A stretch of DNA of 40,159 nucleotides from Sulfuritalea sp. (GCA_021737875.1 JAIPDD010000007.1:1-40159); one strand, 5' to 3'. Shown: positions 24,992 through 33,462, counted from the first letter of the stretch. Numbers and translations are program-made. Notes: generated from the letters alone by a model not told the origin.

Positions 24992-25928
24992 CCCACGCAT
25001 CAATCACCTGAACATCATTGACCGCTTTGAGCGCGTCATAGGCTGCTTGGGCTTGGGGGTAATGGCGGCGCAAAAAGTTCAGCCACTGTTTCAAGCGCCC
25101 GGCCTGCTGGCGACGCTCTAGGGTGCTGCGAACCACCGACCAAAAGGTCTGAAGGTGGGGCTGCAAAGACTCCCAAGGCAAGCCTTCGCTTGCAGCGAAT
25201 GCTGGCCGGTGGGCTGACCCAATGGCCAGGGCTAAGCCCGGATAGGTCACGATACCGCGCCCGAGCATGATGGCGTGGCAGCCTGACGCAGCGCGGCAGG
25301 CCTGGGCATCCTGCACCGTCCAAATTTCCCCGTTGGCTACCAAAGGCGTTTTGACAACGGCTGCGATATCTGCCACCCGACTCCAGTAGGCCGGCGGGCG
25401 GTAAGCGTCTGCGCGGGTGCGGGCGTGCACGACAATTTCACTGGCTCCGCCCGCCTCCAGCGCACGGGCGCAATCTTCAGCGCGGCGATCGTCATGAAAG
25501 CCCAGACGCATCTTGGCCGATACCACTTGGTGCGCAGGGACTGCGCGGCGCACAGCCTGCATGATTTTGAATAACAGCTCGGGGTTTTCTAATAAAGCCG
25601 CACCGCCGCCGTGCCGGTTGACCACCTTGGCAGGGCAGCCAAAATTCAAATCCACTCCATCGGCGCCCAAACCGGCCACCCGTGCGGCGTTGTCAGCTAA
25701 ACATTCGGGGTCAGAACCCAATAATTGGGGCCGTACCGGTACACCGGCTGCGGTTTTTCCACCCGTTAAAAGTTCTGGCACAACCCGTAAAAAAGCGCGT
25801 TCAGGCAACAGGGTGTTGGTGACCCGGATGAACTCCGACACGCAGCGGTCTATCCCGCCTACGCGTGTCAAAACATCACGCAAGACAAAGTCAAGCAGCC
25901 CTTCCATGGGGGCCAGAACAATAGACAC
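24912..25928 (-). CDS. dusC: tRNA-dihydrouridine(16) synthase, DusC type
   Basis: The product is 338 aa. The FMN-binding TIM barrel starts with VLAPMEGLLDFVLRDVL, and the catalytic cysteine is C98 in LNFGCPAKVVNRHGGGAALL. MRLGFHDDR, IVVHARTRADAY and MLGRGIVTYPGLAL are further Dus signatures. The features favour DusC (reduces U16 of tRNA). It starts at GTG 25928, directly after the hemH stop with no intervening base. E. coli DusC is ~315 aa; the extra ~25 residues here (tail ending PSPPRPSASGLPL) are encoded antisense to the FAH gene, which suggests a displaced stop codon. Confidence 0.93.
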   Translation of the reverse strand: MSIVLAPMEGLLDFVLRDVLTRVGGIDRCVSEFIRVTNTLLPERAFLRVVPELLTGGKTAAGVPVRPQLLGSDPECLADNAARVAGLGADGVDLNFGCPAKVVNRHGGGAALLENPELLFKIMQAVRRAVPAHQVVSAKMRLGFHDDRRAEDCARALEAGGASEIVVHARTRADAYRPPAYWSRVADIAAVVKTPLVANGEIWTVQDAQACRAASGCHAIMLGRGIVTYPGLALAIGSAHRPAFAASEGLPWESLQPHLQTFWSVVRSTLERRQQAGRLKQWLNFLRRHYPQAQAAYDALKAVNDVQVIDAWVKDVSPRMSAFALPSPPRPSASGLPL

Positions 25929-27020
25929 TTAGTTTTTTGCGCCCAAAGCCAGGGCCAGCGCCCTCGATTGCGCTATAGCTGTCACATCAGGCGCAGACTG
26001 CGTATCCCAGCCACCCATGTGTTGGGTGGCTACAGCAGCGAGCGCATCTATCGCAGCGGTTGCATCATTGAGACAACTGATGTAATGAAACGATTGTCCA
26101 CCTGCGTGCAAAAACGCCTCGCGGGCTTCCATATTGATTTCTTCCAAAGTCTCTAAACAGTCACTGGTAAAACCTGGGCACACCACATCGACCCGTTGCA
26201 CGCCCGCTTGGCCCATCGCGATCAAGGTCGGTTCGGTATAGGGCTCAAGCCACTTGGCCCGGCCCAGCCGGCTTTGAAATGTAACTTGGTATTGGTCTTT
26301 GTTGAGACCCAAAGATTGCGCCAACAAACGCGCTGTTTTAAAGCATTCGCAGTGGTAGATATCCCCCAAATGCAAGGTGCGCTCTGGCACACCGTGAAAG
26401 CTCATGACCAGTTTGTCGGGCTGGCCGTGCACCTGCCAGTAGCGTGACACGCTGCTGGATAACGCAGCGATGTACTGCGCATCGTCATGGTAGTGGTTGA
26501 CAAAGCGCAACTCTGGAATCGCGCGGGTTTTTTGGGCCCACATGTACACCGCATCAAACACGCTGGCCGTGGTGGTGGCCGAATATTGCGGGTAGGCGGG
26601 CATTACCAAAACCCGTGTCACGCCGTCCGCCTTCAAGGCATCAAGCTGCGAGGCAATCGAGGTGCTGCCGTAGCGCATCGCCCAGCGCACCACCACCTGG
26701 TGGCCGAGTTGGGTGAGCCGCGATTGAAGCAGAGCCGCTTGTTTTTCAGTCCACAATTTCAAAGGCGAGCCTTCAGGCGTCCAGACGCTGGCGTACTTGG
26801 CTGCTGATTTGGCCGGGCGAAAGCGCAAGATGATGCCGTGCAAGATGAGCATCCACAAGAGGCGCGGGATTTCAACCACCCGGTGGTCGCTTAAAAATTC
26901 TGCCAAGTAGCGGCGAACCGCTTTGGGCGTAGGCGCATCAGGTGTACCGAGGTTGCAAAAGAGCACCGCAGTCTTTGCGGCTTGCCCATGGGCGTAAGGG
27001 GGTTCTTTAGAAAATGGCAT
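25929..27020 (-). CDS. hemH: Ferrochelatase
   Basis: The product is 363 aa. It inserts ferrous iron into protoporphyrin IX, the last step of protohaem synthesis. The N-terminal AVLFCNLGTPDAPTPKAV, the catalytic histidine loop LVMSFHGVPERTL and the C-terminal VVCPGFTSDCLETLEEI are hallmark segments. The ORF track extends to 27311 across the divergent HAD gene. The ATG at 27020 (MPFSKEPPYA) is correct, with GGGAG eight nt upstream on the minus strand. It is divergent from the HAD gene with only 19 bp between the starts and is directly followed by dusC. Confidence 0.96.
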   Translation of the reverse strand: MPFSKEPPYAHGQAAKTAVLFCNLGTPDAPTPKAVRRYLAEFLSDHRVVEIPRLLWMLILHGIILRFRPAKSAAKYASVWTPEGSPLKLWTEKQAALLQSRLTQLGHQVVVRWAMRYGSTSIASQLDALKADGVTRVLVMPAYPQYSATTTASVFDAVYMWAQKTRAIPELRFVNHYHDDAQYIAALSSSVSRYWQVHGQPDKLVMSFHGVPERTLHLGDIYHCECFKTARLLAQSLGLNKDQYQVTFQSRLGRAKWLEPYTEPTLIAMGQAGVQRVDVVCPGFTSDCLETLEEINMEAREAFLHAGGQSFHYISCLNDATAAIDALAAVATQHMGGWDTQSAPDVTAIAQSRALALALGAKN

Positions 27021-27036
27021 GCGGTATTCTCCCGCA
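27020..27036. promoter_or_regulatory. Inverted repeat between divergent hemH and HAD starts
   Basis: TGCGG-N7-CCGCA fills most of the 19-bp gap between the two start codons. The loop holds TATTCT, a -10-like hexamer on the plus strand 9 nt before the HAD ATG. The left arm overlaps the hemH start and the hemH Shine-Dalgarno lies in the repeat, so it could be an RNA hairpin over the hemH start or a regulator site. Confidence 0.35.
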
Positions 27037-27039
27037 CCT

Positions 27040-27741
27040 ATGACCGATTTTTCACACCTGCGCGCGATAACCCTTGATTTGGATGACACGCTCTGGCCTG
27101 TGTGGCCCACCATTGCCCGTGCCGAGAAGGCTTTGGGCGATTGGCTACTGGTGCGTGCGCCCCTGACTGCCGCCTTGTTTTCAGACCCCCAAGCACGGCA
27201 AACGCTTCGGGATGCAGTGCTCGCAGCGCATCCCCACTGGTCCCATGACCTCAGTGCCTTGCGATTAGAAGCCTTGCGCCAAGGGCTCTCTCGTTCCAAA
27301 GAGGACGTCACCTTGGCCCCAGAGGCCTTCGAGGTATTTTTTGCAGAACGCCAGCGGGTGGATTTGTTTGCCGACGCCGAGCCCGCTTTGGCTGCGCTGA
27401 GCGCCCGTTATCCGGTCTTGGCCTTGTCCAACGGCAACGCCGATGTTCACCGGGTTGGATTGGGTGCGTACTTTGTGGGCAGCGTGAGCGCGCAGTCTTG
27501 CGGCGTGGCCAAGCCGGATGTAGCTATTTTTCATACCGCTGCGCGATCATTGAAATTGCAGCCCCATGAAGTGTTGCACATTGGTGACGATGCTGAATTG
27601 GACGTTTTAGGCGCGTTGGATGCGGGCATGCACACCGCATGGATCAACCGCAAAGCGCATGCGTGGAGCCATCCACAAACGCCGCACATCACCGCCACGA
27701 CGATGTTGGAGTTGTGCAGCGTTTTAGGTATCTCGGTTTAA
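27040..27741 (+). CDS. HAD-superfamily hydrolase
   Basis: The product is 233 aa. Motif I is LDLDDTLWP (nucleophile and acid/base Asp pair), motif II is VLALSNGNADVH, the motif III lysine is in SCGVAKPDVAIF, and motif IV is LHIGDDAELDVLGA. These make a complete catalytic set. The cap is helical (subclass I), as in YjjG-like nucleotidases and phosphoglycolate phosphatases, so a small phosphorylated metabolite is the likely substrate. Two ATGs are possible: 27019 overlaps the hemH start, and 27040 places MTDFSHLRAITLDLDDT in family register and is preferred. No Shine-Dalgarno is present. Its stop overlaps the convergent acylase stop by 4 nt. Confidence 0.88.
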   Translation: MTDFSHLRAITLDLDDTLWPVWPTIARAEKALGDWLLVRAPLTAALFSDPQARQTLRDAVLAAHPHWSHDLSALRLEALRQGLSRSKEDVTLAPEAFEVFFAERQRVDLFADAEPALAALSARYPVLALSNGNADVHRVGLGAYFVGSVSAQSCGVAKPDVAIFHTAARSLKLQPHEVLHIGDDAELDVLGALDAGMHTAWINRKAHAWSHPQTPHITATTMLELCSVLGISV

Positions 27742-30128
27742 GGCGCTGGGTTTAACGTCAGCGTGCTCGCGGTATGGGCTTGGACATCAGCCGCACTTAG
27801 ATGCTGTGCAACGTACTGGCCTTGGGCAAAACGCGTTGCTTGGTCAGCGTAGTGCTTGTCAAACAAGACGCCACTTTGTCCGACGGGATTTATTCCAAGC
27901 GCTTTGCTGGCGTCTGCAAAATCAACCACCCGGCGGGTGGATGGCCCGTGCGCCACCAACCACGGCGCAGGGCCAATGGAGCTGGAGAAATTATTCGGCA
28001 CTTCCCGAGCGCCAGGAACGCCAAAGGGGCCCACGTTGAACAATTTATCCAATGGCTTTTGCTGGCCTAAAGGATGGTTGTGGGTCAGCGTATGGGCTTT
28101 GCCCCACAGCCACTGCGCGCTGTCTTTGCCATAGGTTTTTTCCAAATGGGCCAGCGCAGCTGTCCAAGCGGCTAAAACCGTGTCATTGCGGCTCTCAATG
28201 GCCGGTGTGGTTTTGTTGTCCCACCAAGGCGACTGCGCGTCGGCAAATAGCCGGGGTAGGGCGCTGTCCAGGGTACGGGTTCTTAAAAGCGCTTTGAACG
28301 GGTCTTCACCCAATTCATCGGCCATCGCGCCTTTGGCCACTTCATAAAGCAACTGGCTCCAAACCGTGGGGGCCACGCTGTCTTGTGAAAAGTCCCCCTT
28401 CCAGTTGCGCAGACCGTCAACCAAGCCGCGCCCTGCGGCGTCCTTCACAACGGTATCCAAAACAGGCAGCAGGCTGTCGAGAACACGCTTGGCGTAAGGC
28501 GTTTGAATGTCTAGCTGCAAGGCTTGGTTTGCAGCGGTATCCCATTTTTTACCAGGAGTTTGCAGTAACTGGTTCAGGCGTTGGCCGCGATCTGCCAAAT
28601 TAAAGTAGCCTGGAACCGGCAACGTGGAGGCGGGTTGAAAATTGGCAGAAACAATAAAGCCACGGCTTGGGTTTTCTTCTTGGGGGTTGTCGCTAAACGC
28701 GGTAAATCCGAGTTTCTCCGCTTCGCCTTTGGCGCTGTCCAAAATAAACGTGGGTTGAACCCCGGCTGGGCGAATCGGCAGTTTGGCCGCAGCCCACCAC
28801 CCGATATCGCCTTGGGCATTGGCCCACACTACATTCAAACCGGGTGCATGGATTTTGCTCGCCGCGCTGCGGGCTTTGTCGCGGGTATTGGCGCGGTTGA
28901 GTTCGTAAAACGCATCTAAGATTGGATTTTCAGTTTCTAAAAATGCCCACCACATCGCAATCGGCGTGGTCCCTAAACTGTCTTTAAACGCGTCGTTAAT
29001 CAAGGGGCCATGGGGCGAGCGGCGCAGGTTCAAAGTGACTGGTGCTTGGCCTTTCACGTTGATGGTCTCGGTGCGCTCTTTTAAGTCCACCCATTGGCCC
29101 TTAAACCACACTTGCTTGGGGTTGGCGGGGTTGGCCTTTTCAGCAATCAAATCGATATCGTCGTTTTGAAACATCGTCAGGCTCCAGCCAAACTCGGCGT
29201 TGTGCCCTAACAAGGCCACGGGATTCAAGGCTTGGTAGTGGCCGTACAAAGAAAAGCCGGGGCTGCTTAAGTGGGCTTCGTACCAAACGGCAGGTGTGGA
29301 ATAAGCAATGTGCGGGTCACCCGCGAGCATGGGTTTTCCGCTGGCGGTTTGGCTTCCTGCAATCACCCAGGCGTTGCTGCCTTCCATTGTTGGGACGCCG
29401 GCTTTGTCTAAAGCCGCTTGGCTTAAAGCAGAGAGTTCGCCCAGGGCTTTCCAATCCTTGGGGCTCAGTGCGGTTTTTTCCCCAGCCAGTGCAGCTGCAC
29501 CTTGGGGCTTCCAGTCCAGGTCAAAGGCCTTGAGATAGTTGGGGCCCAGTTGGTCGCGAATCATGGTCATCACCGGTTCGGTTTTAAAGGCAGCGGCAAA
29601 GCTGTAAGCCAAGTAACCAGAGACTGCGAGTGTGTCCTCTGGGGTGAATGCCCTTTTTGGGATTCCCAAAATATCAAACTCCATGGGCGCGCGGTGGCCG
29701 GCTTGGTATTGGTTCACGCCGTCTAAGTAGGCCAGCAATGCTTTGTTGGCTGGCGTTGTGGGGTCCATTGTTTTGGCAACGGTTTGCGCGTGTTCGCGAA
29801 TCCCAAGCGTGCGAAACAGGCGGTCGGTCTCTAACAGTTTCGGCCCCAAAATTTCTGCCAATTCTCCTTTGGCAAGGCGGCGCACCATCTCAAACTGAAA
29901 CAAGCGGTCTTGCGCATGAACGTAGCCTAAGGCGCGGTACACATCGGCCTCGTTGCCCCCTTGAATGTGCGGCACCCCGCGCTCGTCATACTGAACGCTC
30001 ACAGGCGCAGACAAGCCCTGCAGCACCAACATCCCGTCGCGCACGGGTTGTTTACTTTGCACATACCAAGCCCCAGCGGCTGCCAGCAGCGCGATAAGCA
30101 AGGCGAGTAATTTAAGAGCGAGTTTCAT
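27738..30128 (-). CDS. Penicillin acylase family protein (N-terminal-nucleophile amidase)
   Basis: The product is a 796-aa precursor. Residues 1-23 are a hydrophobic export signal or anchor. The alpha-chain region has YDERGVPHIQGGNEADVYRALGYVHAQDRLFQFEM-type sequence typical of the family. After a spacer, EGSNAWVIAGS near residue 250 supplies the serine that becomes the N-terminal nucleophile of the beta chain after self-cleavage. GDPHIAYSTPAVWYEAHL follows. Such enzymes cleave amide bonds of beta-lactams, acyl-homoserine lactones or acylated peptides in the periplasm; the substrate here is unknown. It stands alone on the minus strand, ~100 bp after hpnE, with a 4-nt convergent overlap with the HAD gene. 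Confidence 0.9.
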   Translation of the reverse strand: MKLALKLLALLIALLAAAGAWYVQSKQPVRDGMLVLQGLSAPVSVQYDERGVPHIQGGNEADVYRALGYVHAQDRLFQFEMVRRLAKGELAEILGPKLLETDRLFRTLGIREHAQTVAKTMDPTTPANKALLAYLDGVNQYQAGHRAPMEFDILGIPKRAFTPEDTLAVSGYLAYSFAAAFKTEPVMTMIRDQLGPNYLKAFDLDWKPQGAAALAGEKTALSPKDWKALGELSALSQAALDKAGVPTMEGSNAWVIAGSQTASGKPMLAGDPHIAYSTPAVWYEAHLSSPGFSLYGHYQALNPVALLGHNAEFGWSLTMFQNDDIDLIAEKANPANPKQVWFKGQWVDLKERTETINVKGQAPVTLNLRRSPHGPLINDAFKDSLGTTPIAMWWAFLETENPILDAFYELNRANTRDKARSAASKIHAPGLNVVWANAQGDIGWWAAAKLPIRPAGVQPTFILDSAKGEAEKLGFTAFSDNPQEENPSRGFIVSANFQPASTLPVPGYFNLADRGQRLNQLLQTPGKKWDTAANQALQLDIQTPYAKRVLDSLLPVLDTVVKDAAGRGLVDGLRNWKGDFSQDSVAPTVWSQLLYEVAKGAMADELGEDPFKALLRTRTLDSALPRLFADAQSPWWDNKTTPAIESRNDTVLAAWTAALAHLEKTYGKDSAQWLWGKAHTLTHNHPLGQQKPLDKLFNVGPFGVPGAREVPNNFSSSIGPAPWLVAHGPSTRRVVDFADASKALGINPVGQSGVLFDKHYADQATRFAQGQYVAQHLSAADVQAHTASTLTLNPAP

Positions 30129-30229
30129 AGTCGGCTTTCCCGGGGTTGGGATGAAAGAGGAAGGGCGCTAGCCTACCAGTTGGTACGCGATGGTCTAGTG
30201 GGGATTTCCCTCTGCATAGGCTTTGCAGC

Positions 30230-31624
30230 CTAGGGTTTCCAATGAAACCCATCTACATCTTCAAGTGCCAAAGCCGCCATCATGCCGCTGCGAACAGCGC
30301 CCTCGATTGTGGCGGGGAAGGGCGCGTAAATGTAATCGCCGCAGGCTAAGAAGCCAGGCGCAACACGTTGCGGAGGGCGGACCAGGCGCGGAGTGCAGGA
30401 AAAAGTCGCTTGCTTTTCTACAACGGTTTGCAGTGCAGTGAGGGGTTGGCCGTTTAAGAATGCTTCGAGTTGGATGTGGGCTTGGTCTAAGACCTGGGCC
30501 TGCAGTTCCTCGCGGCTGCCAAGGCTTGCGCTCACCACAAAAGCCAACACACCTTCGGGGCCGCCGAGTTGGCCGCGGTCAAACACAAATTGGGCGGGGG
30601 CCTGGGGGCTGCTGGGCAGGGCCAACATGGGCTGGGGCAGTCGCAGGCCCGGAGCAAAGGCGTACACGGTGGCAATGGCTTGGTATGCAATGGCCTGCGC
30701 AGGTTTGAGCCACCGATTCAAATAGGTCGCAACGTTGGTGGGCGCCGTGAGCGCATAGTCGCCCATGGCCTGAATGGCGTGGGGGGCCGAAGTAGCCCAA
30801 ATGACAGCGTCAAAGGCTTGGTCACGGATGTGCCATTTTCCGGCGGACCAACGCGGCGCTTCGCAACGCGCACCGAGTTGCACGTTGGCACCGTTGTCAC
30901 GCAGCCAGTCAGCAGCCGCCTGAGGAAACAGAGCAGAGAGATCAACGGTCGGCAAGAGCAAGTCGCTGGGCCGCGGCATGTTCGGACGTGAACTTGGAGA
31001 AGCGGCTAGCGTTTCTTGCAAGACGCTTAAAAAAATAGAAGCGCTGGCTGAGTGAGGTGGGGTATTGAGCGCAGAAATACACAGCGGGTTGAAAAGACTT
31101 TCGACGACCTCGGTATTGATTCCGGCCAACAGATCCGCCACGGTCGCAAAGGTTTCGCATTGAAAGCCTTTGCGTTTCCATTGGCGAACAGCGCCAAGGA
31201 GTGAGAATTTATCGCTCCAGCTCCAGCCCTTGGCTAGCAAAACGCCAGCCAAAAAATTCCATGGCGCAGGCCAGTCGGGCAGGGCGATGCCGCTGCCGTC
31301 TGGAAACTGCAGTCGCAGCGGCTGGCGAAGAAGTAAATCGTCGGGGTCGATGCCCACGGTGCGCATGATCTCCAAGGTCTGTCGGTAAGCACCGATCAAG
31401 ATGTGTTGGCCGTTGTCCATCGGCACTGATTTGCCAACTGCAGCGTATAAATCGTTGTCTAGCAAGCCGCGGGCGCGGCCCCCGAGGCTACGCGAGGCTT
31501 CAAAAACGCTGACGCGGTGTCCGGCCTCGCAGGCGCTCACCGCGGCAGCCAAACCCGACCAACCGGCTCCAACAACAGCAACCGTTTTTGCGCTCAAAGC
31601 CGCCCCAAAGCTTGGACTTTCCAA
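30230..31624 (-). CDS. hpnE: Hydroxysqualene dehydroxylase
   Basis: The product is a 464-aa flavoprotein of the amine-oxidase/phytoene-desaturase fold. The FAD-binding motif is VAVVGAGWSGLAAAVSACEAG (split here as VAVVGAGWSGLA then AAVSACEAG, residues ~11-32), followed by VSVFEASRSLGGRARG. The C-terminal FAD contact is FLACGDYIYAPFPATIEGAVRSG. HpnE removes the hydroxyl of hydroxysqualene to give squalene. It overlaps hpnD by 31 nt and is last in an hpnC-D-E order, the known three-enzyme alternative to squalene synthase. A 6-bp stem (TAGGCT/AGCCTA) sits on its stop codon but lacks a U-run. Confidence 0.92.
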   Translation of the reverse strand: MESPSFGAALSAKTVAVVGAGWSGLAAAVSACEAGHRVSVFEASRSLGGRARGLLDNDLYAAVGKSVPMDNGQHILIGAYRQTLEIMRTVGIDPDDLLLRQPLRLQFPDGSGIALPDWPAPWNFLAGVLLAKGWSWSDKFSLLGAVRQWKRKGFQCETFATVADLLAGINTEVVESLFNPLCISALNTPPHSASASIFLSVLQETLAASPSSRPNMPRPSDLLLPTVDLSALFPQAAADWLRDNGANVQLGARCEAPRWSAGKWHIRDQAFDAVIWATSAPHAIQAMGDYALTAPTNVATYLNRWLKPAQAIAYQAIATVYAFAPGLRLPQPMLALPSSPQAPAQFVFDRGQLGGPEGVLAFVVSASLGSREELQAQVLDQAHIQLEAFLNGQPLTALQTVVEKQATFSCTPRLVRPPQRVAPGFLACGDYIYAPFPATIEGAVRSGMMAALALEDVDGFHWKP

Positions 31625-32433
31625 GCCAGCCAGAGCTTTCGCAGGGGTGTGAGGCGAACGCGTTGATGCAAGACCTGGAAATTTTCCGATTCAATCTCGC
31701 GCAACAGCGTTCGGTAAATACTCGCCATCATCAGGCCGGGCTTTTGGGCACGGCGGTCGGCGTCGGGTAACAAGGCCAGCGCTTCGTCATAGAGCTGGTG
31801 GGCCCGTTGGGCTTGGAAGGCCATGAGGGCACTAAAGCGGTCGGAATAGCTGCGTTTGAGTATCTCGTGGGCCTTGACATCGAATTGCTGCAGGTCACTC
31901 ATGGGTAAATAAATGCGCCCTCGCAGTGCGTCTTCGCCCACATCACGAATGATGTTGGTGAGTTGAAAGGCTTGGCCTAAAGCGTGGGCGTAGCGGGTGG
32001 TTTGTTCTTGGGTTTGTCCAAAAATCAGCGCTGCTACTTCCCCCACCACGCCAGCGACCAAATGGCAATAGCGCTGCAGGTTGGGGTAATCGAGGTAGCG
32101 GGTTTGTTCCAAATCCATCTGGCAGCCTTGGATGACGCTTTGGAGATGGTTTGCTGTGATTCCGTAAAGCGCTGCGTGGGGCATGAGCGCGCGCATCACC
32201 GGGTGGTTGGGTGTGCCAGTAAATGATTTGCCGACTTCACTGCTCCACCACGCTAGTTTGGTGGCAGCCACGCCAGTGTCCACCGCGTCGTCCACCACGT
32301 CATCCACCTCTCGGCAAAAAGCATAAAAGGCCGTAATTGCAGCGCGCCTGGGAGCGGGAAGAAATAAAAACGCGTAGTAAAAACTGCTGCCCGAGGCAGC
32401 GGCTTTTTCTTGAACGTAGGCTTCAGGCGTCAT
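31594..32433 (-). CDS. hpnD: Presqualene diphosphate synthase
   Basis: The product is 279 aa, a head-to-head isoprenyl diphosphate synthase. Two aspartate-rich Mg-binding motifs are present: DDVVDDAVD near residues 50-58 and DVGEDALRGRIYLP, with YCHLVAGVVGEVAALIFG between them. It joins two farnesyl diphosphates to presqualene diphosphate. The ORF track extends to 32595, but MTPEAYVQEKAAAS at 32433 is the correct start: its ATG overlaps the hpnC stop (ATGA). It is coupled on both sides to hpnC and hpnE. Confidence 0.93.
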   Translation of the reverse strand: MTPEAYVQEKAAASGSSFYYAFLFLPAPRRAAITAFYAFCREVDDVVDDAVDTGVAATKLAWWSSEVGKSFTGTPNHPVMRALMPHAALYGITANHLQSVIQGCQMDLEQTRYLDYPNLQRYCHLVAGVVGEVAALIFGQTQEQTTRYAHALGQAFQLTNIIRDVGEDALRGRIYLPMSDLQQFDVKAHEILKRSYSDRFSALMAFQAQRAHQLYDEALALLPDADRRAQKPGLMMASIYRTLLREIESENFQVLHQRVRLTPLRKLWLAWKVQALGRL

Positions 32434-33308
32434 CGCTGTATTGTCGCTCGAACGGACATGCGCAGGACCCGCCAAAGTACGGTTGGCGTATCCCACCAGC
32501 GCAAACACGGGCACTGTTTGAAAACGTGGCTTTGCAGATTCTCTACTTTGTCTAAAACCCGCAGGGCGCCTTGGATCACAAAGCGCAGCTCCCACCCTGC
32601 CCGCCCGGGAATGCGGTGAACCAATGCCATGGACGCTTGCATCTGCTCGCGTGTGGCTTGGCAGCCCTGTAAAACCAGGGCATGGGCTGCGCTGGTGCCA
32701 GAGAAAGACTGCAAAGTGTTAGGTTGTAACTGCACCGCGTGCATCGCATCGTGGGGAAAGTAATTGCGCCCCCGAGGCAAATCGCGGCTGGAGTCTTGCA
32801 AAAAGTTAATCCTTTGTAGCGCGGTACAAATACCATCGCTTTGCGCCAAAGCAGCGGCTTCGCTGATTCCGTACAGGTGCAGCAACAAGCGCCCCACTGG
32901 ATTGGCCGAGCGGCGGCAGTAGTCAAGTAATTCAGCCGTATCGGCATAGCCTTGGGCGTCCCGCGTTTTTTCAACGTCTTGCACAAAAGCGTCTAAGAGG
33001 TCGTACAGCAGTTGCACGGGCAGCTTGAAATTCTGAAGCGTTTGCGCTAAGGGCGTAAAAATCCAAGCCCAGGGGCTTTTTGGGTTCACTTGGCCTTGGC
33101 TTGCCAAGCGCAGCGCTTCGCGGTACGCGCTCAAGTCGGCTAGGCGCTGTTGCGCAGGCGCGTCGCCCTCATCGGCCATGTCATCGGCAGTTCGGGCAAA
33201 GTGGTAAATGGCAGCAATGGGAGCGCGCAGGGCGGGGGGGCACAAAAACGAGGCCACCGGGAAATTTTCGGCGTGCGTGATGGCGGGCGGTGAAGAAAGC
33301 GCAGTCAT
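32430..33308 (-). CDS. hpnC: Hydroxysqualene synthase
   Basis: The product is 292 aa, paralogous to HpnD. The first acidic motif is FARTADDMADEGD (residues ~37-49); the second region is NFLQDSSRDLPRGRNYFP, with LLDYCRRSANPVGRLLLHLYG between. HpnC turns presqualene diphosphate into hydroxysqualene, the substrate of HpnE. The track ORF goes back to 33422, but the ATG at 33308 (MTALSSPPAITHAENFPVA) gives the family start. No Shine-Dalgarno is visible; CACAAT lies 8 nt upstream, compatible with a leaderless transcript. It is divergent from the RND pump across 154 bp. A squalene-hopene cyclase gene must lie outside the window. Confidence 0.92.
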   Translation of the reverse strand: MTALSSPPAITHAENFPVASFLCPPALRAPIAAIYHFARTADDMADEGDAPAQQRLADLSAYREALRLASQGQVNPKSPWAWIFTPLAQTLQNFKLPVQLLYDLLDAFVQDVEKTRDAQGYADTAELLDYCRRSANPVGRLLLHLYGISEAAALAQSDGICTALQRINFLQDSSRDLPRGRNYFPHDAMHAVQLQPNTLQSFSGTSAAHALVLQGCQATREQMQASMALVHRIPGRAGWELRFVIQGALRVLDKVENLQSHVFKQCPCLRWWDTPTVLWRVLRMSVRATIQR

Positions 33309-33316
33309 GTGGTGGG

Positions 33317-33344
33317 ATTGTGCCTTGTGAAAATGGTGGGTAAA
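33317..33344 (-). promoter_or_regulatory. Possible hpnC promoter with -10 next to the start codon
   Basis: On the minus strand CACAAT (33322-33317; 4-5 of 6 consensus positions) ends 8 nt before the hpnC ATG. A weak TTTACC lies about 16 bp further upstream. The geometry would start the mRNA at the ATG. The weak -35 keeps confidence low. Confidence 0.35.
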
Positions 33345-33376
33345 TCCGTAGTTCCGAATGGGGAATGGGCTTTGGT

Positions 33377-33405
33377 TTGGCAAGGTTTCACGACTCAAGT
33401 AAACT
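33377..33405 (+). promoter_or_regulatory. RND pump promoter (TTGGCA-N17-TAAACT)
   Basis: TTGGCA (5 of 6 to -35) is followed after exactly 17 bp by TAAACT (4 of 6 to -10). The start of transcription falls near 33412, inside the candidate operator, leaving a ~50-nt leader before the membrane-fusion gene. Confidence 0.55.
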
Positions 33406-33407
33406 AC

Positions 33408-33421
33408 TAACCATTCGGTCA
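33408..33421. promoter_or_regulatory. Candidate TetR-family operator
   Basis: TAACCATTCGGTCA is an imperfect dyad (TAACC against TGACC on the other strand) sitting over the predicted transcription start of the efflux operon. A longer flanking repeat, AACCA at 33409-33413 with TGGTT at 33427-33431, surrounds it. TetR repressors of RND pumps typically bind such sites. No tetR gene is linked in this window. Confidence 0.45.
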
Positions 33422-33462
33422 TTAATTGGTTTTGGCCATATCTTTTTCAAAATCCCATATTT

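Noticed and set aside
27021-27311. Upstream extension of the hemH ORF
   Set aside because: The region is the divergent HAD coding sequence; ferrochelatase begins naturally at 27020 with GGGAG upstream.
30217-30232. TAGGCT/AGCCTA stem at the hpnE stop as a terminator
   Set aside because: Only 6 bp, overlaps the stop codon, and no T-run follows on the minus strand.
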